Numbered from the stretch's first letter, positions 18,490 through 26,834 are shown. The stretch: DNA of 64,000 bases from Actinomadura barringtoniae (GCF_017573505.1 NZ_JAGEOJ010000005.1:434001-498000), one strand, 5' to 3'. Notes: a model not told the origin generated them from the sequence alone. A program made the numbers and translations.

Positions 18490-20226
18490 TTGCGTGCCAA
18501 CCGTCCCATCGCCGTCACACGTCCCATCGGCGTCACACGTCGGATCGGCGTCACACGTCGGATCGGCGTCACACGCCCGATCGGCGTCACACGCCCGATC
18601 GCGGTCGTCGCGGCGGCGGCCCTCGTGCTGCCCCTCGCGAGTTGCGGCGGCGACCCCGCCAAGGCCGGTTCCAGCGCGAAGCCGAGCGCCTCCAAGCCGG
18701 GCAAGGCCTCCGCCGCGCCGGGTACCCGGAAGGCGGACTGGATCCCCGGCTACGTGGCCGACATGAGCCTGCCGGAGAAGGTCGGGCAGCTGTTCGTGCC
18801 CACGTTCTCCAGCGAGTCGGCCGCCAAAGAGGCGATCAAGAAGTACCACGTGGGCGGGCTGATCTACTTCCCCGGCAACATGCACAGCCCGAAGCAGACC
18901 GCCGAGCAGTCCAACGCGCTGCAGAAGACCTCCAAGGTCCCGCTGCTGCTCGGCGTGGACGAGGAGCAGGGCATCGTCTCGCGCGCCCCGTTCATCACCT
19001 CCTTCCCCGGCAACATGGCGCTCGGCGCCACCCACGACCCCGCGCAGGCCCGCGCCGCCGCCCAGGTCACCGGCACCGAGCTGCGCGCCGTCGGGATCAA
19101 CCAGAACTACGCGCCGGTCGCCGACGTCAACGTGAACCCGCACAACCCGGTGATCGGCGTGCGGTCGTTCGGCTCCGACCCGGCGCAGGTGTCCACAATG
19201 CTCGGCGGCGCCATCGCCGGCTACCAGGCCGCGGGCGTCGCGGCCACCGCCAAGCACTTCCCCGGGCACGGCGACACCGGCACCGACAGCCACACCGGCC
19301 TGCCGGTGATCAAGCACTCGCGCACGACCTGGGAGCGGCTCGACGCGCCCCCGTTCAAGGCCGCGATCGCCGACGGGGTGGACTCCATCATGTCCGCCCA
19401 CATCGTCGTCCCCGGGCTGGACAAGTCGGGCGACCCGTCCACGCTGTCGCCGACCGTGCTGACCGGGCTGCTGCGCGGCACACTCGGCTTCCAGGGTGTG
19501 ATCATCACCGACTCGCTGGAGATGGCGGGCGCGCGCCGCAAGTACCCGGACACGGTGGTCCCGGTCCGCGCGGTGAACGCGGGCGCCGACCAGCTCCTCA
19601 TGCCGCCGAGCCTGTCCCGCGCCCACGCGGCCGTGGTGAAGGCGGTCCACAGCGGCAAGATCTCCGAGAAACGCCTGGACGACGCCGTCGCGCGGGTCCT
19701 GCGACTCAAGGAGAAGCGCGGCCTGTTCTCCGGAACGCACGTCGACCCGGCCCGCGCCGACAAGGTCGTCGGATCGGCCGGCAACAAGGCCACGGTCCGC
19801 CAGGTCGCCGAGCACGCGGTCACTCTCGTACGCAACGAGGGCGTTCTGCCGCTCGCCAAGAAGACCGTCTACGTGTCGGGCCCGAAGAGCGCCCCGCTGG
19901 CCGCCGCCCTGCGCGAGCACGGCGTGCACACCACGGCGTCCCTGCATTCGGCTGACGCGGCGGTGCTGACCACGCTGAACGCGGGCTCTGCCACCGCCGC
20001 CCGGGTCAAGGCCCTCAAGGGCAAGCCGGTCGTGGTGGCCGCGCTGGGCCGCCCGTACGACCTGAACAGCGCAGACCAGGCCAAGGGCGCGCTCGCCACC
20101 TACTCCTCCAGTTCGGCGTCGGTCGCCGCGCTGGCCAAGGCTCTGAGCGGCGACCTGAAGCCCACCGGCAAGCTGCCCGTCCCCGCAGGGGGCAAGCCTG
20201 CCGGGCACGGCCTTACTTACGGCTAG
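18490..20226 (+). CDS. nagZ: GH3 beta-N-acetylhexosaminidase lipoprotein
   Basis: This 578-aa lipoprotein would release GlcNAc from muropeptides or chitin oligomers outside the membrane. Seen: lipobox LPLASCGG near residue 50, GH3 substrate motifs VDEEQGIVSR and KHFPGHGDTGTDSHTGLP (the NagZ His/Asp motif), and the nucleophile region GVIITDSLEMAGA. A C-terminal domain follows after about residue 420. TTG at 18490 with a GGGGGG Shine-Dalgarno is the only start before the lipobox. The signal peptide's n-region is six hexapeptide repeats of the type TRPIGV, encoded by an 18-bp array, which makes it unusually long and basic. Confidence 0.9.
   Translation: MRANRPIAVTRPIGVTRRIGVTRRIGVTRPIGVTRPIAVVAAAALVLPLASCGGDPAKAGSSAKPSASKPGKASAAPGTRKADWIPGYVADMSLPEKVGQLFVPTFSSESAAKEAIKKYHVGGLIYFPGNMHSPKQTAEQSNALQKTSKVPLLLGVDEEQGIVSRAPFITSFPGNMALGATHDPAQARAAAQVTGTELRAVGINQNYAPVADVNVNPHNPVIGVRSFGSDPAQVSTMLGGAIAGYQAAGVAATAKHFPGHGDTGTDSHTGLPVIKHSRTTWERLDAPPFKAAIADGVDSIMSAHIVVPGLDKSGDPSTLSPTVLTGLLRGTLGFQGVIITDSLEMAGARRKYPDTVVPVRAVNAGADQLLMPPSLSRAHAAVVKAVHSGKISEKRLDDAVARVLRLKEKRGLFSGTHVDPARADKVVGSAGNKATVRQVAEHAVTLVRNEGVLPLAKKTVYVSGPKSAPLAAALREHGVHTTASLHSADAAVLTTLNAGSATAARVKALKGKPVVVAALGRPYDLNSADQAKGALATYSSSSASVAALAKALSGDLKPTGKLPVPAGGKPAGHGLTYG
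18502..18609 (+). repeat. In-frame tandem repeat, 6 x 18 bp, in the nagZ signal peptide
   Basis: Six 18-bp units from 18502, in the pattern CGTCCCATCGGCGTCACA with a few substitutions, encode TRPIAV/TRPIGV/TRRIGV. The last unit runs into the hydrophobic core of the signal peptide. Copy number changes would lengthen or shorten the signal peptide by six residues without a frameshift. Confidence 0.95.
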
Positions 20227-20302
20227 TCCAAGAATCCATGGACGCGCGGCCCGGGGGCCTGCGAAGATCAGCAGCGCTTTCGCACCTCCGGGAGGTTCCC
20301 CC

Positions 20303-20800
20303 GTGCGTCTTCGCCTGGTCGCCGCCTCGGCCGTCGCCGTCCTGGTAGTCGTTCCCGCTCTCGCGTCCTGTAGCGGTGACTCCGGCTCCAAGCAGCCGCC
20401 CGTCACCGAGGAGCCCAACTCCCGGCCGACGGCACCGCCCCTGCCTCCCAAGCAGGCGCGTGCGGCGCGCATGGTGGTCTTCAACTTCCTGCGCGGGGTC
20501 GGATCCGGGAACGCCAAGGTCTGTGGCCTGCTGGCCCCGGAGTATCAGCGCATCACGTTCGGAAAGCCCGGCGGTTGCAGCGCTGGCTTCGGCGCGGCCC
20601 GCAAGCGCTTCCGTCCCAAGGACCTGACCGCTCTGCGCACGGTCATCGTCCCCACGGGCGAGGCGGGCCCCGGGCTCGGCGACTACACGGTCCGTTTCGA
20701 GGACCTGAAGTGGAAGGGCGACCCCGCCCGCCCCGGCGGCGTCCTGGCGGCGGTCTTCACCCTCCACCAGACCGGCAAGACCTGGCGCATCGTCGGCTAG
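20303..20800 (+). CDS. Small putative lipoprotein, function unknown
   Basis: This 165-aa protein starts at GTG with GGGAGG upstream. Its signal peptide ends in the lipobox PALASCSG, so it should be anchored on the outer membrane leaflet. After a Pro/Ser-rich linker comes a compact domain of about 110 aa with two Cys (VCGLL and GGCSAG) and a C-terminus TLHQTGKTWRIVG, reminiscent of NTF2-like/SnoaL-type folds of lipoproteins. I cannot assign a family. It follows nagZ by 76 bp and may be co-transcribed. It ends at a very long perfect stem-loop. Confidence 0.7.
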   Translation: MRLRLVAASAVAVLVVVPALASCSGDSGSKQPPVTEEPNSRPTAPPLPPKQARAARMVVFNFLRGVGSGNAKVCGLLAPEYQRITFGKPGGCSAGFGAARKRFRPKDLTALRTVIVPTGEAGPGLGDYTVRFEDLKWKGDPARPGGVLAAVFTLHQTGKTWRIVG

Positions 20801-20816
20801 CCCAACCCCACAACAC

Positions 20817-20879
20817 CGCCGATCTTGCTCTCAGCGACCTCCAGAGCGCCTATTGAGGGCGCTGAGAGCAAGATCGGCG
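20817..20879. terminator. 20-bp perfect inverted repeat between convergent genes
   Basis: The arm 20817-20836 pairs without mismatch with 20860-20879 (GCTCTCAGCG/CGCTGAGAGC at the loop side) over a 23-nt loop. It sits between the lipoprotein gene and the converging ptsI gene. A TTTT follows on the plus strand (20881-20884). Confidence 0.8.
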
Positions 20880-20883
20880 CGTT

Positions 20884-22671
20884 TTAGAGGCCCAGGTCGG
20901 GCAGGGCTGGGAGGTGCGGGCGGACGGCGGCCCGGGCGGCTTCGGCCGTACGGGCGGAACGGGCTGCCTCGGCGGCCTGGCGGCACTCGTCCAGGGTGTG
21001 GCGTGCCAGCGCGGCGCGCACCAGGGCCAGCGATGGGGCGCTCATGGACAGCGAGGTGACGCCCAGGCCGACCAGGACACAGGCCAGGACCGGGTCGCCC
21101 GCGGCCTCGCCGCAGACCCCGCAGCTCTTGCCCGCTTCCCCGGCGGCACTCGCGGAGAGGGCCACCAGGTCCAGGACTGCGGGCTGCCAAGGGTCCTGGA
21201 GCGCCGCGAGACCACCGATCTGGCGGTCGGCGGCGCAGGTGTACTGGGTGAGGTCGTTGGTGCCGATGCTGAAGAACTCCACCTCGGCGGCGATGTCTTG
21301 GGCGCGCAGCGCGGCGGCGGGCACCTCGATCATGACGCCCGGGTAGTCGATCCCGGCCTCGCGGCACGCGGCGGCGAAGTAGGCCGCCTCGTCGGCGTCG
21401 GTCACCATCGGCGCCATGACCTCGAGCTTGGCGGGCAGGCCTGAGGCCGCACGCGCAAGGGCTCCGAGCTGGGCCGACATGAAGTCCGGGTGGTGGCGCA
21501 TCATCCGGAGCCCTCGTTCACCCAGCGCGGGGTTGGGCTCCTCACCGGGAGGCGGCAGGAAGGCCAGGGGCTTGTCCGCCCCGGCGTCCAGCGTCCGTAC
21601 GACCACGCGGCCGTCGGGGAACGCCTCCAGGACCTTGCGGTAGGCGTCCTCCTGCTCGGCGTCGGTCGGCGGCGTCGAACGGTCGAGGAAGAGGAACTCG
21701 GTGCGGTAGAGGCCCACACCTTCCGCGCCATGCTCCAGCGCCGCCTCAAGGTCCTTGGGTCCGCCGATGTTGGCCAGCAGCGGGACCTTGTGGCCGTCCT
21801 TGGTCGCACCCGGGCCCGTGGCGTCCTCAAGCAGCGCGGCGCGGGCGTCGGCGGCCGACTCGGCCTTGGCGATCTCATCCTCGGAAGGGTCGATGCGGAC
21901 CGTACCGGCCGCGCCGTCCACGAGCACGAGCGTCCCGTCGGCCAGGCCGGTCGCGCCCGGGCAGGCCACCACGGCGGGCACGCCCATCGTGCGGGCCAGG
22001 ATCGCGGTGTGGCTGGTCGGGCCGCCCTCCTCGGTGACGAACGCGACCACCTGGGCCGGGTCGAGCACGGCCGTGTCGGCGGGCGCCAGATCTCGCGCGA
22101 CCAGCACGAACGGCTCGTCAGACTCGGGCACGCCGGGCATCGGCAGGCCGAGCAGCCGGGCGATCGTCCGGTCCCGGATGTCGTCCAGGTCGGTCACCCG
22201 GGCCGCCAGGTACTCCCCCGCCCCGGCGAGCATCTCCCGGTAGACGCCGAACGCGTCGAAGACGGCCCGCGCCGCGGCGACGCCGTCGTTCACCTTGGCG
22301 GTGACGCCGTCGGCCAGGCCCGGGTCGCGGGCCATGAGGGCCTGGGCGTTCAGCACGTCCTGGCCGTCGGTGTTGCCGACCTCGGCGGCCTTGGCGCCGC
22401 GCGCCTCCAGGTCCTCGGCCACCGCCGCCAGCGCGGCGAGCGCGGTCGCGCGTTCGGCCTCGGGGTCCCCGGCGGGCTTGGCGTCCGCCGGGGGCTCGGG
22501 CACGGCACCGGCGACGGAACGGATCGGACCCGCGCCGACGCCGGGGCTCACGCCCGCGCCGTTCAGCAGGCCCCCGCCGTTCGGCAGGCCCCCGCCCTTC
22601 GGCAGGCCCCCGCCCTTCGGCAGGCCGGCGTCGTTCGGCAGGCCCGGCGTCTCAGACGTCCCGCCCGCCAT
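20884..22671 (-). CDS. ptsI: PTS Enzyme I (phosphoenolpyruvate-protein phosphotransferase)
   Basis: This 595-aa cytosolic enzyme transfers phosphate from PEP to HPr. Seen: phosphohistidine loop EEGGPTSHTAILARTMGVP, the PEP-site regions GVGLYRTEFLFLDRS and EFFSIGTNDLTQYT, and the active Cys in KSCGVCGEAAGDP. It is the last gene of the nag/pts operon, starting 1 bp after the ptsH stop. The N-terminus carries extra Gly-rich repeats (GLPKGG units) from an 18-bp array before homology begins near VSPGVGAGP, so the first 40 residues are probably a dispensable extension. Start choice within the repeats is uncertain. Confidence 0.93.
   Translation of the reverse strand: MAGGTSETPGLPNDAGLPKGGGLPKGGGLPNGGGLLNGAGVSPGVGAGPIRSVAGAVPEPPADAKPAGDPEAERATALAALAAVAEDLEARGAKAAEVGNTDGQDVLNAQALMARDPGLADGVTAKVNDGVAAARAVFDAFGVYREMLAGAGEYLAARVTDLDDIRDRTIARLLGLPMPGVPESDEPFVLVARDLAPADTAVLDPAQVVAFVTEEGGPTSHTAILARTMGVPAVVACPGATGLADGTLVLVDGAAGTVRIDPSEDEIAKAESAADARAALLEDATGPGATKDGHKVPLLANIGGPKDLEAALEHGAEGVGLYRTEFLFLDRSTPPTDAEQEDAYRKVLEAFPDGRVVVRTLDAGADKPLAFLPPPGEEPNPALGERGLRMMRHHPDFMSAQLGALARAASGLPAKLEVMAPMVTDADEAAYFAAACREAGIDYPGVMIEVPAAALRAQDIAAEVEFFSIGTNDLTQYTCAADRQIGGLAALQDPWQPAVLDLVALSASAAGEAGKSCGVCGEAAGDPVLACVLVGLGVTSLSMSAPSLALVRAALARHTLDECRQAAEAARSARTAEAARAAVRPHLPALPDLGL
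22561..22650 (-). repeat. In-frame tandem repeat, about 4.5 x 18 bp, at the start of ptsI
   Basis: Units beginning at 22561, 22579, 22597, 22615 and 22633 (pattern GTTCGGCAGGCCCCCGCC) encode GLPNGG/GLPKGG. The two middle units are nearly identical, which suggests recent duplication. Confidence 0.93.
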
Positions 22672-22672
22672 C

Positions 22673-22924
22673 TCAGGCGTCCTGGGCGAGCAGCGCTTCG
22701 AGCTCGTCGAGCAGCGCTTCGTCGGACGCCGAGATCACCACCTCCTCGCCGTGGCGCGCGTCAAGGCCGAGCACCGCCAGGATGCTCTTGGCGTTCACCG
22801 GGGAGGCCCCGGGCTTGCCCACCGTGACATCGCCGTCGGCCTTGGCCGCGGCCTGTACGAACAGCGCGGCCGGGCGGGCGTGCAGGCCCACCTTGGACTC
22901 GATCTTGACGTTACGCTCGGTCAC
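22673..22924 (-). CDS. ptsH: PTS phosphocarrier protein HPr
   Basis: This 83-aa protein carries phosphate from Enzyme I to EIIA. The phosphorylated His lies in SKVGLHARPAALF and the regulatory-serine region is VNAKSILAVLGLDARHGEEV. Length is normal for the family. It sits between the HAD gene (stop 12 bp upstream of its start in operon order) and ptsI, in one minus-strand operon driven from the nagA promoter. Because the only ptsI/ptsH/crr set in the window is here, this operon may supply the general PTS proteins of the cell; that is inference. Confidence 0.97.
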   Translation of the reverse strand: MTERNVKIESKVGLHARPAALFVQAAAKADGDVTVGKPGASPVNAKSILAVLGLDARHGEEVVISASDEALLDELEALLAQDA

Positions 22925-22936
22925 AACACACTCCTG

Positions 22937-23698
22937 TCAGCCCCCGAACACCCGCAGTGCGGGGCCCGGCGATACGTCTACTTCGTTCAGATCGGGCACC
23001 ACGACGTCGGCCTGCGCGAGCGCCTGCGCCGACTGCGTGGTGGCCACCCCGACGCAGGTCATACCCGCGGCCTTGACCGCGGCCACCCCCGCGGGAGCGT
23101 CCTCGAAGGCCACCACCGTCTCCGGCGGCACCCCGAGGTGGTCGGCGGCGGCCAGAAAGCCCTCAGGGTCGGGCTTTCCGACGGTCACGTCCTCGGCGGT
23201 GACCAGGTGGTCCAGCAGTTCGCGGACGCCCAGCTCGGCGAGCAGGCCCTCCGCGTACGGCCGGAACCCGGACGTGACGACCGCCACCGGCACGCCCGCC
23301 TCGCGCAGCGCCCCGACCAGCTCGGCCGCACCGGGAACCGGCGCGACCGGCGGCAGGTCGGGGTCGTTCTCGTACGAGATCGCCTGGAGGAACAGCTCCT
23401 CCACGGTGGTGTGGTCGGGGAACAGATGGGTCAGCTCGGCGAGCACCTCGCGGCCGCGCCGCCCCGCGAACGAGGCGATCAGCTCGTCGTCGTACGGGGC
23501 GCCGTGCGCCTCGAACAGCCGCGACCACATGACGCGGTTGCGCGGCTCGGTGTCGACGAGCGTCCCGTCCAGGTCGAACACGGCCGCGCGCAGCCGCCAC
23601 TCCGCGGGATCACGGCGCTCGGCCGGGTCAGGGCGCTCGGCGGGGTCGGGGCACTCGGCGGGGTCGGGGCGCTCGGCGGGGTCGGGGCTCAGCTCCAT
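22937..23698 (-). CDS. HAD-superfamily sugar-phosphatase-like protein in the PTS operon
   Basis: This 253-aa protein resembles beta-phosphoglucomutase/sugar-phosphatase HADs: motif I AAVFDLDGTLVDTEP, helical cap, motif II VAVVTSGFRPY, Lys in VTVGKPDPEGFLAAA, motif IV VVAFEDAPAGVAAVKAAG. The substrate may be an amino-sugar phosphate, given its position between crr and ptsH, but that is inferred. Its ATG overlaps the end of crr by 10 bp. The first 33 residues are hexapeptide repeats (ERPDPA) from an 18-bp array and lie outside the domain; the fold begins at WRLRAAVFD. Confidence 0.8.
   Translation of the reverse strand: MELSPDPAERPDPAECPDPAERPDPAERRDPAEWRLRAAVFDLDGTLVDTEPRNRVMWSRLFEAHGAPYDDELIASFAGRRGREVLAELTHLFPDHTTVEELFLQAISYENDPDLPPVAPVPGAAELVGALREAGVPVAVVTSGFRPYAEGLLAELGVRELLDHLVTAEDVTVGKPDPEGFLAAADHLGVPPETVVAFEDAPAGVAAVKAAGMTCVGVATTQSAQALAQADVVVPDLNEVDVSPGPALRVFGG
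23595..23684 (-). repeat. In-frame tandem repeat, 5 x 18 bp, at the start of the HAD gene
   Basis: Units start at 23595, 23613, 23631, 23649 and 23667 (pattern GGGCGCTCGGCGGGGTCG). The last three differ by a single base. They encode ERPDPA/ECPDPA. Confidence 0.95.
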
Positions 23699-24138
23699 GT
23701 GAAGAGCTCGGCTCCCTTGTCGACCTCGCCGGACTCCACCACGTCCGCGATCGCGTCGGCGCCCGCGTCCAGGGCCACGACCGCGCAGATCGGCGAGCGG
23801 CCGCCCGCCTCGATCGCGGCCGGGTTCCAGGAGACCAGGGGCTGGCCCGCGGTCACCGCGTCGCCCTCGGCGGCGAGCAGCTCGAACCCCTCGCCCTTCA
23901 GCTGGACGGTGTCGATGCCGAGGTGCACCAGGACGCCGTGGTTCTCGGCGTCCACGACGACGTAGGCGTGCGGGTGCATCTTGACGATCTTGCCGGTCAC
24001 CGGCGCGATCGCCTGGGCGGGGATCCGCTCGGGGTCGACGGCGGTGCCCGGTCCCACCATGGCCTGGGCGAACACCGGATCCGGCACCCCCGCCAGGCCC
24101 ACGACGCGCCCGCTGACGGGCGACAGTACTCGGGTCAT
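23689..24138 (-). CDS. crr: PTS glucose-type EIIA component
   Basis: This 149-aa EIIA(Glc)-type protein accepts phosphate from HPr. The active His is in HGVLVHLGIDTVQLKGEGF and the second conserved His region is KIVKMHPHAYVV. It begins MTRVLSPVSGRVVGL, as in the family. It lies downstream of ptsB and overlaps the HAD gene by 10 bp. With the separate EIIB and EIIC genes nearby it completes an N-acetylglucosamine PTS. Confidence 0.93.
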   Translation of the reverse strand: MTRVLSPVSGRVVGLAGVPDPVFAQAMVGPGTAVDPERIPAQAIAPVTGKIVKMHPHAYVVVDAENHGVLVHLGIDTVQLKGEGFELLAAEGDAVTAGQPLVSWNPAAIEAGGRSPICAVVALDAGADAIADVVESGEVDKGAELFTWS

Positions 24139-24175
24139 GGCTCTGAACTCCTTCGTCCGCGTGGAGTCGGTCGGG

Positions 24176-24415
24176 TCAGTCGAGGATGTCCTCGATGTCG
24201 CTGGCGATGGTGTCGGCCTCCGGGCCGACGACGACCTGGACGACGGTGCCGCTGCGCATCACGCCGAACGCGCCGGCGGCCTTCAGGCCCGCCTCGTTGA
24301 CCTTGCCCGCGTCCTCGACCTCGGTGCGCAGCCGGGTGGCGCACGGCTCGATCTCGATGATGTTGTCGGCGCCGCCCAGGGCGGCGACGATGGCCTCGGC
24401 CTTGTCCATGGTCAT
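24176..24415 (-). CDS. ptsB: PTS EIIB component (GlcNAc/glucose family)
   Basis: This 79-aa EIIB domain has the phosphorylated Cys in EIEPCATRLRTEVEDAGKV and the usual GVMRSGTVVQVVVG. It stands free of EIIC, as in the Streptomyces NagF arrangement. It accepts phosphate from the EIIA encoded next and passes it to sugar bound by NagE. It follows the SIS gene by 47 bp in the operon. Confidence 0.93.
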   Translation of the reverse strand: MTMDKAEAIVAALGGADNIIEIEPCATRLRTEVEDAGKVNEAGLKAAGAFGVMRSGTVVQVVVGPEADTIASDIEDILD

Positions 24416-24462
24416 TCCTGCTTTCGGTGCTCAGGTCTTGGCTGTGGTGGTGCGTGGAACGG

Positions 24463-25506
24463 TCAGTCGGTCTGGGTGACCTTGTTCAGCCCGCGCGGGA
24501 CGTCCGGGTCGAGACCGAGCCTGCGGGCCAGGTTCTCGACCAGGATCTGGCCGGGCACGATGAGGCCGAGCGGCGAGACCCACTCGGGCAGCGCGGGGCC
24601 GGGCAGTGCGAGCGAGCTGGCCTGCGCCAGCCCGGTGCCGCCGCCGATGCCGTAAGCGCGGGCGCCGGCGCTCTTGACCCGCTGGGCCAGCGCGATCGTC
24701 CCCGACAGGGTCGGGCCGGCGTCGGCGGCGACCAGCAGCGCGGGGGTCTGGTCGTCGACCACGGCGATCGGGCCGTGCAGCAGGTCGGCGTACGACAGGC
24801 CCATGGCGTGCAGGTAGCACGCCTCCTTCAGCTTGAGCGCGAGTTCCAGCGCCGTACCGAACGCGATGCCGCGGCCGGACACGACGGCGCCGGGCACCTG
24901 GGCCAGCTCCTCCACGATCGCGGGCAGCGCCTCGGACGCCTCGGTGAGGGCGATCAGGCGCTCCACCTCGTCCGGCACCCGGCGCAGGTCGCCGAGGTCG
25001 ACGTCGGCGCCGAGCCCGAGGGCCAGCACCGACAGCGCGGCGAGCTGGGTCGTGTAGGTCTTGGTCGCCGGTACGGCGAGCTCGTCGCCCGCCTCGGTGA
25101 TGAGCGCGACCTCGGCCGCCTCGGCGAGCGGCGAGCCGGCGCCGTTGGTGATCGCGACGGTACGGGCGCCGGACCTGGTGGCCCAGTCCAGCGTCTCGAC
25201 GATCTCCTCGGTCTTGCCCGACTGGCTGATCGCGACGGCGAGCACGCCGGACAGGTCCAGCTGCTTCTTGTAGGTCGTCGCGATCGACGGTGCGGCCAGC
25301 GTGGCGAGCCGCCCGGTGTGCGACTCGACCAGGTAACGCCCGTACACCGCGGCGTTGTCGGACGAGCCGCGCGCGATGAACAGAACCTGGCGGGTCCCGC
25401 GGGCGAGCAGCCCGACGTCGGACATCCGCGGCAGCAGAGCGTCGATCGTGCGGGTCAGAGCCTCGGGCTGCTCGCCGATCTCGATCCGCATCCGGCTGGT
25501 GGTCAT
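24463..25506 (-). CDS. SIS-domain protein, probable glucosamine-6-phosphate deaminase (NagB-II type)
   Basis: This 347-aa protein has two SIS domains and is equivalent to the isomerase half of GlmS without the glutaminase. Seen: LFIARGSSDNAAVYGRYLVE, VAISQSGKTEEIVETL, KTYTTQLAALSVLAL, and a second SIS with ALELALKLKEACYLHAMG followed by LHGPIAVV. In the nagA operon it most likely converts GlcN-6-P to Fru-6-P, replacing classical NagB. The ATG at 25506 is chosen because it overlaps the nagA stop (ATGA) behind AGAGGGGG; an upstream in-frame start would sit inside nagA. An AgaS-like or GlmS-like role is the alternative. Confidence 0.82.
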   Translation of the reverse strand: MTTSRMRIEIGEQPEALTRTIDALLPRMSDVGLLARGTRQVLFIARGSSDNAAVYGRYLVESHTGRLATLAAPSIATTYKKQLDLSGVLAVAISQSGKTEEIVETLDWATRSGARTVAITNGAGSPLAEAAEVALITEAGDELAVPATKTYTTQLAALSVLALGLGADVDLGDLRRVPDEVERLIALTEASEALPAIVEELAQVPGAVVSGRGIAFGTALELALKLKEACYLHAMGLSYADLLHGPIAVVDDQTPALLVAADAGPTLSGTIALAQRVKSAGARAYGIGGGTGLAQASSLALPGPALPEWVSPLGLIVPGQILVENLARRLGLDPDVPRGLNKVTQTD

Positions 25507-26672
25507 GATCCCCCTCTGAAGACGTTCTGCCCGTTGATCCACGTCGCATGCGCGCGGAGGTCGTCTCCGAGCCAGACCAGGTCGGCGGCGGCGCCGGGGG
25601 CGATGCGGCCGAGGTCCGTCCGTCCGATCAGGTCGGCCGGGACGCGCGTCGCGGCGTCGATGGCGGTGACAAGGTCGATCCCGACGCCGACCGCGTTCGC
25701 GATCGCCTCGTCGAGGCGCAGGCCGGAGCCCGCGAGCGTGCCGTCGGCGCGCAGCGGAGGGCCGCCGCCTTCGGGCATCGTGATGGGTTCGCCGCCCAGC
25801 TCGTAGGTGCCGGGGGGCATCCCGGCGGAGGCGGCGGCGTCGGTGACCAGCACGACCCGGCCGGGCGCGGTCTGGAAGACCAGGCGCACGACGGCCGGGG
25901 CGACGTGGACGAGGTCCACGATCATCCCGGGGTGCAGCCGGTCGTCGGTGAGGGCCTGGACGGCCACGCCCGGGTTGCGGTGGTCGACACCGCTCTGGGC
26001 GTTGAAGATGTGGGTCACCTTGCGGGCGCCGGCGTCGGCGGCGAGCTTGGTCTGCTCGGCGGTCGCGTCGCTGTGGCCCACGCTGACCAGGACGCCGTTC
26101 TCGGTGAGGGTACGGATCGCGTCCAGTGCTCCATCGCGTTCGGGAGCCAGCGTCACCAGCTTGACCAGGCCGGTCTCCAGCAGCGTGGCGAGCGCCTCGG
26201 GGGTCGGGTCGGTGAGGTGGGCGGCGTTGTGCGCGCCCTTGCGCTTCTCTGAGAGGAACGGGCCTTCGAGGTGGACGCCGAGCACGCGCGTGCCCGTTCC
26301 GTCCAGGCCGGGCAGCAGGTCGCGCAGGCGGGTCAGCGCGTCGGCCTGCACCCGCACCGGCGCGGTGATGAACGTCGGGAGGAACGAGGTCACGCCCGTC
26401 TCGGGGAGGCGGCCGACGACCTCGCGCCAGCCGTCCTCACCGGCGTCGACCATGTCGTGGCCGTAGAAACCGTTCACCTGGATGTCGACCAGGCCGGGCG
26501 CGAGGACTCCGTCGGGCAGGTCCACGTCCGGGGTGCCGTCCGGGCGGCCCTCGCCGACCTCGGTGATCACCCCGTTCTCGGCGCGCACGTATCCCGGTGA
26601 GAGAACGCGGGTAGGACCACCCGCGACGGGGATGTTGATCACGCTTTTCGCGGTGATGAGAAGTGATGCCAT
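25503..26672 (-). CDS. nagA: N-acetylglucosamine-6-phosphate deacetylase
   Basis: This 389-aa amidohydrolase removes acetate from GlcNAc-6-P. Seen: GLVDIQVNGFYGHD near residue 60, metal ligand Glu in GVHLEGPFLSEKRKGAHNAA, His in SVGHSDATAEQTK, THIFNAQSGVDHRNPG, and the catalytic Asp in VLVTDAAASAGMPPGTYEL. It is the first gene of a seven-gene minus-strand operon (nagA-SIS-ptsB-crr-HAD-ptsH-ptsI). The composite dre site at 26723-26748 is about 50 bp upstream of its ATG, so DasR repression relieved by GlcN-6-P or GlcNAc-6-P is expected. Confidence 0.95.
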   Translation of the reverse strand: MASLLITAKSVINIPVAGGPTRVLSPGYVRAENGVITEVGEGRPDGTPDVDLPDGVLAPGLVDIQVNGFYGHDMVDAGEDGWREVVGRLPETGVTSFLPTFITAPVRVQADALTRLRDLLPGLDGTGTRVLGVHLEGPFLSEKRKGAHNAAHLTDPTPEALATLLETGLVKLVTLAPERDGALDAIRTLTENGVLVSVGHSDATAEQTKLAADAGARKVTHIFNAQSGVDHRNPGVAVQALTDDRLHPGMIVDLVHVAPAVVRLVFQTAPGRVVLVTDAAASAGMPPGTYELGGEPITMPEGGGPPLRADGTLAGSGLRLDEAIANAVGVGIDLVTAIDAATRVPADLIGRTDLGRIAPGAAADLVWLGDDLRAHATWINGQNVFRGGS

Positions 26673-26722
26673 GCGTGCGCACTCTCCGTGACGCTTGAGC
26701 CGCTCTTTGCGGTCGGATTGCC

Positions 26723-26748
26723 ACTGGTCTAGTCCGGACTAGACCAGT
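26723..26748. promoter_or_regulatory. Composite DasR operator (double dre) between nagA and nagE1
   Basis: The 26 bp are a perfect palindrome: ACTGGTCTAGTCC then GGACTAGACCAGT. The outer halves are exact halves of the dre consensus ACTGGTCTAGACCAGT. It reads as two overlapping dre sites with centres 10 bp apart, one helical turn. It lies in the divergent region and can serve both nagA and nagE1. Confidence 0.92.
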
Positions 26749-26834
26749 ACGAACCATACTCCACACAACGGTCAGAGCGAAGATGTCGGTCCGAACTTCT
26801 GAGATCGGGCCCACTCGGGGGAGGTCATCCGCTC

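Noticed and set aside
18442..20517. 691-aa minus-strand open frame opposite nagZ
   Set aside because: Shadow of the GH3 gene; no domain, and it runs through the 18-bp array as TCDADP repeats.
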